The notes under the pieces are model-generated. The model was given only the letters and a program-made list of their open reading frames with translations, did not search any database and was not told the DNA's origin. Both the position numbers and the translations under genes were made by a program. A DNA stretch of 64,000 bases from a bacterium (lineage in GTDB: Bacteria; SZUA-79; Acidulodesulfobacterales; Acidulodesulfobacteraceae): positions 1 through 64,000 of the forward strand of contig DAHVNW010000002.1 of the NCBI GenBank assembly GCA_027319095.1, in the 5' to 3' direction. This document shows, in pieces, positions 25,013 to 32,999 of the stretch. How positions within the stretch are numbered: the first letter of the stretch is position 1; each line of letters begins with the position of its first letter.

Positions 25013-25743
25013 GCCGTCAAATCAACGAAGAAGAAGAAAAAAAAGTCATCGACGTAATTTCTATAATGCCGGAATATTTCGGTTCGTTTCTTGAGACCGG
25101 AATTATCGAAAGGGCTATAAAAGCCGGACTTGTAGAAGTAAATATAATTAATCCGAGAGGTTTTTCTGCCGATAAGCATAAAAAAGTTGACGACAAGATT
25201 TACGGCGGCGGCGCAGGCCGGCTTTTAATGGCGGAACCTGTCATTAAAGCTTATGAATATTCTTTATCTAATTATGAAAATAAAAAACATATAACCGTCA
25301 TTATGTCCGCCTCGGGAAAATTGCTTAATTCGAAAATAGCGGAAGATATTTCTAATTATAGCCATATAATAATAATTTGCGGAAGATACGAAGGAATAGA
25401 CGCCAGGGTGGCTGAAATTACCGGCGGCGTCGAAATATCCATAGGCGATTATATTTTATCAGGCGGAGAAATTGCCTCTATAGTATTCATAGAAACAGTA
25501 GGAAGATACTTTAAAGGTTTTCTCGGAAACCCAGATTCGCTTAAAGAAGAAAGCTTTTCCGGCAATTTCGGCGAAATACTCGAATATCCGCAATATACAA
25601 AACCTAAAGTCGTTAAGAACATTTCCGTCCCAGATGTATTGACGGGAGGCAACCATAAACTGATAAACGAATGGAGAATTAAAAAGGCGCTGAAAAAAAC
25701 CGCTGAAAATAGGCCGAATTTATGTTATAAAAATAATAAATAA
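25009..25743 (+). CDS. trmD: tRNA (guanine37-N1)-methyltransferase
   Basis: TrmD makes m1G37 and prevents frameshifting. Its deep trefoil-knot SAM site is visible in I-I-C-G-R-Y-E-G-I-D-A-R and S-I-G-D-Y-I-L-S-G-G-E, and P-Q-Y-T-K-P lies in the C-terminal domain. The N-terminus carries about ten extra charged residues (E-E-E-E-K-K) before the usual V-I-S-I-M-P-E-Y-F. Length 244 is normal. Confidence 0.96.
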   Translation: MSRQINEEEEKKVIDVISIMPEYFGSFLETGIIERAIKAGLVEVNIINPRGFSADKHKKVDDKIYGGGAGRLLMAEPVIKAYEYSLSNYENKKHITVIMSASGKLLNSKIAEDISNYSHIIIICGRYEGIDARVAEITGGVEISIGDYILSGGEIASIVFIETVGRYFKGFLGNPDSLKEESFSGNFGEILEYPQYTKPKVVKNISVPDVLTGGNHKLINEWRIKKALKKTAENRPNLCYKNNK

Positions 25744-25775
25744 CATATTAATTAAAACATGTAAAGGAGATACAA

Positions 25776-26138
25776 ATGAACATCGTCGAAAAAATCGAAA
25801 ATTCATCTTTAAAAACCGATATTCCTCAATTCAAATCTGGAGATACCGTTAAGGTATATCAAAGGATAAAAGAAGGGGATAAAGAAAGAATTCAGGTTTA
25901 CGAAGGAGTTGTTATAGCTAGAAAAGGAAGAGGTTTGCGGTCTGCTTTTACCGTCAGAAAAAATTCTTACGGCGTAGGAGTAGAAAAAACTTTTTTAATA
26001 AACTCCCCTTTAATCGATAAGGTCGAACTTCTTTATAGAGGAAAGGTCAGAAGGGCTAAATTGTATTATTTAAGAAAGAAAAAAGGCAAGGAAGCAAAAA
26101 TAGAAAGGCTCGATATGGCTCAACCAATAATAAAATAA
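25776..26138 (+). CDS. rplS: 50S ribosomal protein L19
   Basis: L19 lies at the 30S-50S interface. The 120-residue protein shows [25 protein letters not shown] and Y-Y-L-R-K-K-K-G-K. It has an excellent ribosome-binding site (AAAGGAG) and ends the ffh-rplS block. Confidence 0.97.
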   Translation: MNIVEKIENSSLKTDIPQFKSGDTVKVYQRIKEGDKERIQVYEGVVIARKGRGLRSAFTVRKNSYGVGVEKTFLINSPLIDKVELLYRGKVRRAKLYYLRKKKGKEAKIERLDMAQPIIK

Positions 26139-26239
26139 AAAAAGAAAAAATTATGGGCGCATCTTTTGCGAATATTAATGGTATAATTTAATTAATTTCT
26201 ATTAAAAGCTATATTCATTATTTTTTCAAAGGAGGAATT

Positions 26240-26614
26240 ATGGAAAACCAAAAAACTACACTTGATAAATTTGCCGAATTTATAGGTACGGTTCTCGGCG
26301 TTACGGAAGATAGATTTCAGAAAATTCTCGACGAATTTATAGTAAATCAGGATTATGGCAAAAAAGAAGCCGAAGATTTTTCCAATAAAATGAAGAGTAT
26401 TTACGATACCAATAAAACTAAACTATTATCGTTAGTCGACGAATCGGTAAAAAAAACCCTTAGCAAAGTCGATATAGCGCGGGTTTCCGAAATTAAAGAA
26501 TTGGAAGAGAAAATAAAAACGCTCGAAGAAAAATTAAATGCTCATACTCATGTCCATAGCGGCGCACATATGCACGCGGAACGTAAAACGCGAAACTGTC
26601 GTCATAAAAAATAA
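26240..26614 (+). CDS. small coiled-coil protein with His-rich tail
   Basis: This 124-residue soluble protein has a strong ribosome-binding site (AAAGGAGG). Residues 1-75 form amphipathic helices of the phasin-like/poly-hydroxyalkanoate granule-regulator type. About 80-98 is a heptad coiled coil (E-L-E-E-K-I-K-T-L-E-E-K-L). The end is H-T-H-V-H-S-G-A-H-M-H followed by a Lys/Arg cluster with one Cys. The His cluster could bind Ni, Zn or Cu. I do not recognise a specific family; it is probably oligomeric. It is expressed from its own region behind rplS. Confidence 0.7.
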   Translation: MENQKTTLDKFAEFIGTVLGVTEDRFQKILDEFIVNQDYGKKEAEDFSNKMKSIYDTNKTKLLSLVDESVKKTLSKVDIARVSEIKELEEKIKTLEEKLNAHTHVHSGAHMHAERKTRNCRHKK

Positions 26615-26653
26615 AATAGCAGGTTAGCGTATATATGTATATATAGTATTATT

Positions 26654-26929
26654 ATGGTAAAATCTTACATGGTTATAATAAAGGGAATCGTTCAGGGCGT
26701 AAATTTTCGTAATTTTACCAAACTTGAGGCAGAAAGAATAGGTATTAAGGGTTATGTTATAAATACGCATGACGGTCATGTAGAAGCGTTTTTCGAGGGT
26801 GAAGAAGACCAAGTCAAGGAAATGATAGCCTCGGTTCATGTAGGGCCACCCCATTCCCAAGTAAAAGAAGTAAAACTTTATGAACAGGACAAACCATCTA
26901 ACTTTAAAGATTTTAAAATTATAAAATAG
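26654..26929 (+). CDS. acyP: acylphosphatase
   Basis: This 91-residue alpha/beta protein hydrolyses acyl phosphates. The signature G-I-V-Q-G-V-N-F-R carries catalytic Arg19, and Y-V-I-N-T-H-D-G carries catalytic Asn37. No ribosome-binding site is visible; a TATAGT lies six bases before the ATG, hinting at another leaderless start, but without a -35 box. The gene converges on rsmI with a 14-base gap. Confidence 0.92.
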   Translation: MVKSYMVIIKGIVQGVNFRNFTKLEAERIGIKGYVINTHDGHVEAFFEGEEDQVKEMIASVHVGPPHSQVKEVKLYEQDKPSNFKDFKIIK

Positions 26930-26943
26930 GAACGGCATTATTA

Positions 26944-27639
26944 CTAATCGACGGTATCGGGGTTAACATGACTAATCGCAAGAACAATCTCCCCCTTTAT
27001 AAGTGCCGGCTTTAATTTAATTTCTTCTATAAAGGTTTTTAAACTTTTTGTTCCTATAAATTCATAAATTTTGGTCAATTCTTTTGCATAGCAAATTTTT
27101 ACGTTTCCGAAAATTTCGTATATATCCGAAAGAAGCTTCTCTACGTTTCTTCCTGGTTCAAACAATATAAAAGTTCTTTTTTCTTCTTTTAGCTTTAAAA
27201 GCTCTTTTTTCCTTTTACCCGGTTTTCTGGGCAAAAATCCGATAAACGTAAATTCGGACGTATCTAATCCAGATGCCGAAAGAGCAGCGAGGACGCTCGA
27301 CGGACCGGGAACGGGTATGACTTTGATTCCTTTTTCCACGCATAATCTTACCAAATATGAACCAGGGTCAGATATTAGCGGCGTACCGGCTTCGCTCACG
27401 AGCGCGACATTTTTATCTTTTGTTATAATGTTTGCAATAATTCCGTCTGCCGAGGATTTTTTATTGTATTCGTGATATGGAATCAGGCGGGTTCTTATAT
27501 GATAGCGTGAAGTTAATATCCTCGTTTTCCTGGTATCTTCACACGCAATAAAATCTGCAGATCTCAATATCTTAAGCGCTCTTATCGTAATATCTTCGAG
27601 GTTGCCAATCGGAGTCGCAACTACATACAAAGCCGCCAT
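26944..27639 (-). CDS. rsmI: 16S rRNA (cytidine1402-2'-O)-methyltransferase
   Basis: RsmI belongs to the SAM tetrapyrrole-methylase fold. Diagnostic are V-V-A-T-P-I-G-N-L-E-D-I-T (6-18), C-E-D-T-R-K-T near 33-39, and S-E-A-G-T-P-L-I-S-D-P-G. At 231 residues it lacks the C-terminal extension that some longer homologues carry. It ends the minus-strand rnhB-yraN-nadE run. Confidence 0.95.
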   Translation of the reverse strand: MAALYVVATPIGNLEDITIRALKILRSADFIACEDTRKTRILTSRYHIRTRLIPYHEYNKKSSADGIIANIITKDKNVALVSEAGTPLISDPGSYLVRLCVEKGIKVIPVPGPSSVLAALSASGLDTSEFTFIGFLPRKPGKRKKELLKLKEEKRTFILFEPGRNVEKLLSDIYEIFGNVKICYAKELTKIYEFIGTKSLKTFIEEIKLKPALIKGEIVLAISHVNPDTVD

Positions 27640-27643
27640 CGAC

Positions 27644-28507
27644 TTAAACCCAGTCCCTTAAATATCTAAAATCTATATTTATCGTGCGCTCGGAAATTTT
27701 AGCTATTAAAGGCATGCGCCTTTTATATTGCGATTTTTTTATTTTTTCGTATATTTTATATACGAGGTTCTTGTCGCAACCGATAGATACCGCTACATCA
27801 GGTTTATACATCTTGTCTATTAATAAATACATTATAGTATCGGCGGCCTCATAAGTAAAACCGAGTTCTTTTTCATCGGATTGTCCAGCCCATAAATCTG
27901 CCGAAGGGGGTTTATTTATAATGCTTTCGGGAATACGGAGCAGTTTTGCAAGCTGGTATATCTGTGTTTTATAGATGTCGCCTATCGGGTTTAATGCCGA
28001 GGCCATGTCCCCATAAAGCGTTCCATAACCCAAAAGAAGTTCCGATTTATTGCTTGTACCTAAAACTAAAGAATTTAGTTTATACGAATAATCGTATAAT
28101 ATAGACATTCTTTCCCGCGCCATTTTATTTCCTTTTCTAACCTTTATTCCGTCTGACCCGATTCCGCTGTTTTTATTTGAAAAATATTCGTTAATTTGTT
28201 TCGTAATGTCTATTATATAATAATTAATGCCGAGCGCTTTGACTACCTTTAGTGCATCTTCCAGGCTTGACGCCGCGCTTTTTTCATAAGGCATAATTAG
28301 AGCGGCAACCCCGTCCTTGCCGAGAGCATTTGCAGCTAAATAACAGGCAACGGCAGAATCTATACCTCCGGATAATCCGAGCACAACCTTGTTTACCCCT
28401 GCTTTTGCGACTTCTATTTTAATAAAATTTAAAAGATGCTTATATACGATAGGAAAATTATAACAGTCTATTTTTGGAAGTTCTTTTTTCATTTTTTTTA
28501 TTTTCAT
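27644..28507 (-). CDS. nadE: NAD synthase, synthetase domain
   Basis: NadE adenylates and amidates deamido-NAD. The ATP-pyrophosphatase loop L-G-L-S-G-G-I-D-S-A-V is clear, with G-T-S-N-K-S-E-L-L-L-G and P-S-A-D-L-W further on. I start at ATG 28507; a TTG at 28516 is possible. The upstream gene, two bases from that TTG, is a nitrilase-fold amidase, so the two together look like a glutamine-dependent NAD synthase split in two polypeptides. Length 287 fits the synthetase domain alone. Confidence 0.9.
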   Translation of the reverse strand: MKIKKMKKELPKIDCYNFPIVYKHLLNFIKIEVAKAGVNKVVLGLSGGIDSAVACYLAANALGKDGVAALIMPYEKSAASSLEDALKVVKALGINYYIIDITKQINEYFSNKNSGIGSDGIKVRKGNKMARERMSILYDYSYKLNSLVLGTSNKSELLLGYGTLYGDMASALNPIGDIYKTQIYQLAKLLRIPESIINKPPSADLWAGQSDEKELGFTYEAADTIMYLLIDKMYKPDVAVSIGCDKNLVYKIYEKIKKSQYKRRMPLIAKISERTINIDFRYLRDWV

Positions 28508-28517
28508 TAAACGCAAT

Positions 28518-29390
28518 TTAAGATTTTAAAATACCTTCGATTTCTTTTAATGTGAGGTTTAAATTCTCGTCTCTAATAAGAGGAGTTTTAAATCTTTCGT
28601 TATTTAAAAGATCTAAATTTATTTCCGCAACCGTCATGCCTTCATCTAAATAATCGAGCTTATTTTCAATCTCGCCGGACGGATTAAAAACGGACGAACC
28701 GCCGGAAAAACCTATGCCGTCTTCAAAACCGACCCTGTTAACGTATATTACGTAGCTTCTGTAGTAAAACGCTATTACGGAAAGCAATTCCTCCCACATA
28801 TTTATCGAATTAAATTTATTAAGGCCGGCTGTAATGCCTCTTGCCGGAGATGCAGAATTAACTATTATAATGTGCGCCCCTTTATTTACTGCTATGTAAG
28901 ATGATGAAAGATGCCATGCGTCTTCGCAAGTTAAAACCGAAAACTTAACGCCTTCCAAATCAAATATTCCAAAGCCTTTGCCAGGTTTAAAATACCTCAA
29001 TTCTTCGAACATTCCGTATGTAGGCAGATAAACTTTTCTATGAACGTCGATTAATCTACCCTTAGATATGCAAAAAGACGAATTGTAAAAATTAAAATCG
29101 ACGTCTTTTTCGACAAAACCTGCAATAACCGAAACGCCCATATCTTCGGTAATTTTATAAATATCCCTAAAAACAGCCGATTCATCCGTGTAAATATTTA
29201 TCCCCATATCATAAACGCCGTCCTTTAAAAAATAACCGGTCAAAGAAAGCTCGGGAAAAACAATAATACTTGCCTTTTTATTTTTCGCCGCAGAAATTAT
29301 TTTAAGATGAGTTTCAATATTTTTCTTTAAATTGCCTGTTTCGGGATTTATCTGCGCAAGACAGATTTTTATAACATTATTTTTTTTCAT
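28518..29390 (-). CDS. nitrilase-family amidase, probable glutaminase subunit of NAD synthase
   Basis: This carbon-nitrogen hydrolase has the full Glu-Lys-Cys triad: Glu47 in F-P-E-L-S, Lys119 in H-R-K-V-Y-L-P and Cys155 in L-T-C-E-D-A-W. The motifs match the N-terminal domain of glutamine-dependent NadE (Y-G-M-F-E-E-L-R-Y-F). Lying directly before nadE, it most likely releases ammonia for NAD synthesis. Its stop is eight bases from the nadE ATG, and its start overlaps the yraN stop. Fusion of the two is usual in other bacteria; here they are separate. Confidence 0.85.
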   Translation of the reverse strand: MKKNNVIKICLAQINPETGNLKKNIETHLKIISAAKNKKASIIVFPELSLTGYFLKDGVYDMGINIYTDESAVFRDIYKITEDMGVSVIAGFVEKDVDFNFYNSSFCISKGRLIDVHRKVYLPTYGMFEELRYFKPGKGFGIFDLEGVKFSVLTCEDAWHLSSSYIAVNKGAHIIIVNSASPARGITAGLNKFNSINMWEELLSVIAFYYRSYVIYVNRVGFEDGIGFSGGSSVFNPSGEIENKLDYLDEGMTVAEINLDLLNNERFKTPLIRDENLNLTLKEIEGILKS

Positions 29391-29782
29391 TCTAAAATAT
29401 TTTCAAAAAAAATTAATTTAATAGAACGGTGTTCTATATATTCAATCGAAATAATTCCGTAATTTATTAATCTTTTTTCTCTGTCGATATTTGAGTTAAT
29501 TAAAAAAAAATTTGAAACGTCTATTATTTTTTTTAGCTTTTTTTTGTCGACAGCCTCGTAAGGCTTGCCGAACATCCTTTCAAATCTCGTCTTTACTTCT
29601 ATAAAATTTAAACTTCCGCAGCCGCTTTCCGCTATAATATCTATTTCATTCCTTCCTTTTCTGAATTTCTTTTTTATAATTTTATACCCTATTTTTTCCA
29701 AAAAATCGGCGGCTATTATTTCTCCTTCGTCTCCCTTTGCTTTATTTAAAGACTTTGGATTTATCAAGTTATTTTTATTCAT
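29387..29782 (-). CDS. yraN: UPF0102/YraN family endonuclease-fold protein
   Basis: This 131-residue protein has the YraN signature: G-D-E-G-E-I-I-A-A-D-F-L, then K-G-R-N-E-I-D-I-I-A-E and F-I-E-V-K-T-R. The E, D and E-x-K residues form a restriction-endonuclease-like site; the cellular role is unknown. It follows rnhB by 25 bases, a common pairing, and overlaps the next gene by four bases. Confidence 0.92.
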   Translation of the reverse strand: MNKNNLINPKSLNKAKGDEGEIIAADFLEKIGYKIIKKKFRKGRNEIDIIAESGCGSLNFIEVKTRFERMFGKPYEAVDKKKLKKIIDVSNFFLINSNIDREKRLINYGIISIEYIEHRSIKLIFFENILE

Positions 29783-29807
29783 TTATAATTTGTCCAAAAT
29801 TATAAAA

Positions 29808-30371
29808 TTAAAATTTAAACGTTTTTCTATGGATACCGCTTAATCCAAATTTCGTAAGGTTTCTCTTATGTTCGTCTGTAGCATAACCCTTATGCCTTTT
29901 AAAACCGTAATCCGGATATTTCCCGTCTAAAGAAACCATTAGTTCGTCCCTGAAAACTTTAGCGATAACCGAAGCGCATGAGACAATCTTAACCCTGTCG
30001 TCTCCTTTAACGACCGGAATGACTTTTAATCCTTTAACGTTATTTAAGCCTTCCGGTATGAACGGCCCGTCTATAATTACAACGTCCGGCTTTACCGACA
30101 ATCCTTCGAACGCCCTTTGCATAGAAAGCATAGCGGCTTTCAAAATATTAATTTCGTCAATTTCTACATTGGATGCCGTACCTATAGAATAAGAAACGGC
30201 ATTCGAAATAACCGTTTTATAATATTCGTTTCTTTTCGCTTCCGATAACTGCTTGGAATCCTTAATGCCGTAAGGAATTTTGCGTTTATCTATGACTATA
30301 GCCGCCGATACCACCGGACCTGCAAGACTCCCTCTGCCCGCCTCGTCTATTCCGCATATTCTTAATAACAT
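29808..30371 (-). CDS. rnhB: ribonuclease HII
   Basis: RNase HII removes ribonucleotides and RNA primers from DNA. The N-terminal C-G-I-D-E-A-G-R-G supplies the catalytic Asp9 and Glu10, followed by the D-S-K-Q-L-S motif and an Asp in I-I-D-G-P. G-Y-A-T-D-E-H is near the C-terminus. The 187-residue length is normal. Confidence 0.95.
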   Translation of the reverse strand: MLLRICGIDEAGRGSLAGPVVSAAIVIDKRKIPYGIKDSKQLSEAKRNEYYKTVISNAVSYSIGTASNVEIDEINILKAAMLSMQRAFEGLSVKPDVVIIDGPFIPEGLNNVKGLKVIPVVKGDDRVKIVSCASVIAKVFRDELMVSLDGKYPDYGFKRHKGYATDEHKRNLTKFGLSGIHRKTFKF

Positions 30372-30538
30372 AAAATTATAAAGGTAAAAATCAAAAATAT
30401 TGTGTTAAAATGGTTCTTAAAGTATTTCCTTAACTCATCTTTAAAAACTTATTTTATGGATGAGCATCTTTGCTTGCTAAAAAACAATGTTTTTTAAAGC
30501 ATGTAAATAAAGATATAATGTACTTGGCGAATCAATCT

Positions 30539-32077
30539 TTAAACCTTATAGCGGTTAGTTAAAATATTTATACAATCGCTAAATTTTTCTATTCTTTGAA
30601 TGCATCGTTCCTTGCCGAGAGCAAATATAATTTCGTATAAGGGGGGGGAAACTTTTTCGCCGGTAAAAGCCAGTCTTATTATCATAGCTTTTTCTTTCAT
30701 CGTCCAACTATTTTTAGATAAAAAAAGATTAAATTCGTTTTTTATAGACTCTATAGAATTTTTTAAGGATTCAAGGGCATTTTTTTTGGACGCTTCGTCG
30801 GAAGCATTTACGCCCGCAAAATAAAAAATTTCATCGTTTAAACCCCCGATAAACTCACCGAACGATTTAAAAAACTTAAGTTCGTTCTCGTTAACATTAA
30901 ACTCCTTTAAAATTTCTTCGTCATAATGTATATCTTCTTCGGTAAAAAACTTCAGTTTAAGACGGAGTTCTGCAAGAGTTTTAACCCGCGTTTTAAGTGA
31001 TTCAACTAGAGCGGCGGTTTTTATATCAGCTTTAAGCGGGCCTTGTAAGTTGCCGTAATTATTGCTATTGCCTAAATTTTCGAATATGCCGTTCACAGCG
31101 TTTATCAAGATAAACGGGTCTTTCTGCTTAATATAATGCGAGTTTAACCATAACAGTTTTTCGATATTAAACACGGCGGCAGACTTGCCGATATTTATTA
31201 AATTAAAATATTTTATCATGTCGTCCATCGAAAGTATTTCGTCATTTCCGTGAGACCAGCCGAGCCTTATTAAATAATTAACTAAAGCCTCGGGTAAATA
31301 ACCTTCGCACTTATATTGATTTACGGACGATGCGCCATGCCGTTTAGAAAGCCTTTTGCCGTCTGTGCCCAGAATCATCGAAACATGAGCAAACTCTGGC
31401 ATATTAAAGCCGAGAGCCTTATAAAGCATTATCTGTTTAGGAGTATTGCTTAAATGGTCGTCACCCCTTAAAATATGCGTTATTCCCATTAGAGCGTCGT
31501 CTATGACTACCGCAAAATTATAAGTAGGCATTCCGTCTTCCCTGACTATCACAAAATCGTCTATCTCATCGTTATTTACGTTTATATACTGATTTCTTAT
31601 TAAATCCTTAAAACCGGTGGCTACCCCTGAGTTTCTATCCACCCTGAATCTGATTACGTGGGGAGTTTTTAACAAGGCCTCGTCAGGTTTTAATTCGCGG
31701 CATCTTCCGGAATACATAGGCTTTTTATTTTCGGCAATCAGTTTATTCCTGTCTTCTTCCAGAAGCTCTTTAGAACAAAAACAGCGGTAAGCCTTTTCCT
31801 CGTTTAAAAGTTTATCCGCATAAAACTTATAAATACTTAAGCGTTTGGATTGAAATATGACCTCTTCGTCTGGAATAATAGAAAGCCACTTAAGGCTTTC
31901 TATTATATCTTCTTCAAATTTTTTTTCGGAGCGTTCGAAGTCTGTATCTTCTATTCTTAAGACAAATTTACCGCCGTAATGTTTAGCGAAAACATAGTTA
32001 AAAAGCGCGGTTCTTGCCCCTCCAATATGCAAATATCCAGTGGGGCTCGGAGCAAATCTCGTTTTTATATTTTCCAT
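30539..32077 (-). CDS. gltX: glutamyl-tRNA synthetase
   Basis: GltX is a class I synthetase of 512 residues. F-A-P-S-P-T-G-Y-L-H-I-G-G carries the HIGH motif near 17-20, and K-R-L-S-K-R-H-G is the KMSKS counterpart. The anticodon-binding helical domain follows; the C-terminus ends in a basic stretch. A 167-base gap before rnhB contains an A/T-rich hairpin (around 30471-30505) without other features. Confidence 0.96.
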   Translation of the reverse strand: MENIKTRFAPSPTGYLHIGGARTALFNYVFAKHYGGKFVLRIEDTDFERSEKKFEEDIIESLKWLSIIPDEEVIFQSKRLSIYKFYADKLLNEEKAYRCFCSKELLEEDRNKLIAENKKPMYSGRCRELKPDEALLKTPHVIRFRVDRNSGVATGFKDLIRNQYINVNNDEIDDFVIVREDGMPTYNFAVVIDDALMGITHILRGDDHLSNTPKQIMLYKALGFNMPEFAHVSMILGTDGKRLSKRHGASSVNQYKCEGYLPEALVNYLIRLGWSHGNDEILSMDDMIKYFNLINIGKSAAVFNIEKLLWLNSHYIKQKDPFILINAVNGIFENLGNSNNYGNLQGPLKADIKTAALVESLKTRVKTLAELRLKLKFFTEEDIHYDEEILKEFNVNENELKFFKSFGEFIGGLNDEIFYFAGVNASDEASKKNALESLKNSIESIKNEFNLFLSKNSWTMKEKAMIIRLAFTGEKVSPPLYEIIFALGKERCIQRIEKFSDCINILTNRYKV

Positions 32078-32134
32078 TGATATTAAATGCTTACAATATA
32101 AATTCTATAATTATATTATTTATTATTATATATT

Positions 32135-32950
32135 TTAATATATGACAATAGAAGAATATCCTACGACGCTGGAATAGTCGCCCGTAACGTCGCCGGAATT
32201 GGTATAGCCGATTAACTCAGATTTTGTGCGACCCGCCATTTTGGCAACGTTAAGCATTATGGATGCCGGAATAAAACCGCACATAGTAATATCGTGTTCA
32301 ATAACTTTATCGTATAAACCGCGCGGATTTAAATCTAATATTTCCTTAATGGCAATATCGTCTTTAAATTTAGCGGATTCTGCAGGCTCGTAATGAGTCA
32401 TATCCGAACTTGCAACTATCAAAACATCGCCAAGCAGGTTTAACTTTTTCAAGGCATTAAATATGGCTTTTGCGGCTTCCAACACGTCTTTGTAACTTAT
32501 GAAAGAAACTACTATAGGAACAATCTTAAAATCTTGTTTTAAATTGAATATAAGAGGAATCTGAACTTCTACGGAATGCTCTTTTATATGCGCAAGTTCA
32601 TCGGAAACAAACGGACTGCCGTTTTCTTTAATTATGGCGTTTGCCAATTCGGCATTAACTAAAACGGAAAAATCCATAAAGTCGTATTTTCCGTTGTCCA
32701 TTACCGAATAACCTGCTCCCATACCTGTGTGATTAGGCCCTATAATAATTATATTATTTTTAATATTAACGCGGGCAAAGCCAGCATAAGCCGTTTTTCC
32801 GGAATAGACGTATCCGGCATGCGGAGATATAATTCCAAAAGCGTCGATTTTCTCTTTTGGCGCAGTTACATTAAACGAATGAATTAAATCTTGTATATTG
32901 TTAAATCCTTCTGGGTAAAAATAACCTATTGCGACAGGTTTTCTAATCAA
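32135..32950 (-). CDS. AmmeMemoRadiSam system protein B (Memo-like)
   Basis: The 271-residue protein is a Memo homologue, related to class III extradiol dioxygenases. Visible are S-P-H-A-G-Y-V-Y-S-G near 43-52 and G-P-N-H-T-G-M-G, which place metal-ligand histidines, plus H-S-V-E-V-Q-I-P and S-S-D-M-T-H-Y. In many bacteria it belongs to a three-part set with AMMECR1 and a radical SAM protein; those partners are not adjacent here (a different radical SAM gene lies at 58.5 kb). Human Memo handles copper/iron; the bacterial role is not settled. Confidence 0.88.
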   Translation of the reverse strand: MIRKPVAIGYFYPEGFNNIQDLIHSFNVTAPKEKIDAFGIISPHAGYVYSGKTAYAGFARVNIKNNIIIIGPNHTGMGAGYSVMDNGKYDFMDFSVLVNAELANAIIKENGSPFVSDELAHIKEHSVEVQIPLIFNLKQDFKIVPIVVSFISYKDVLEAAKAIFNALKKLNLLGDVLIVASSDMTHYEPAESAKFKDDIAIKEILDLNPRGLYDKVIEHDITMCGFIPASIMLNVAKMAGRTKSELIGYTNSGDVTGDYSSVVGYSSIVIY

Positions 32951-32999
32951 TTAGTTCACCTTCTTTGCCTCTTTGCGATATTATTAATTATATCACAAA

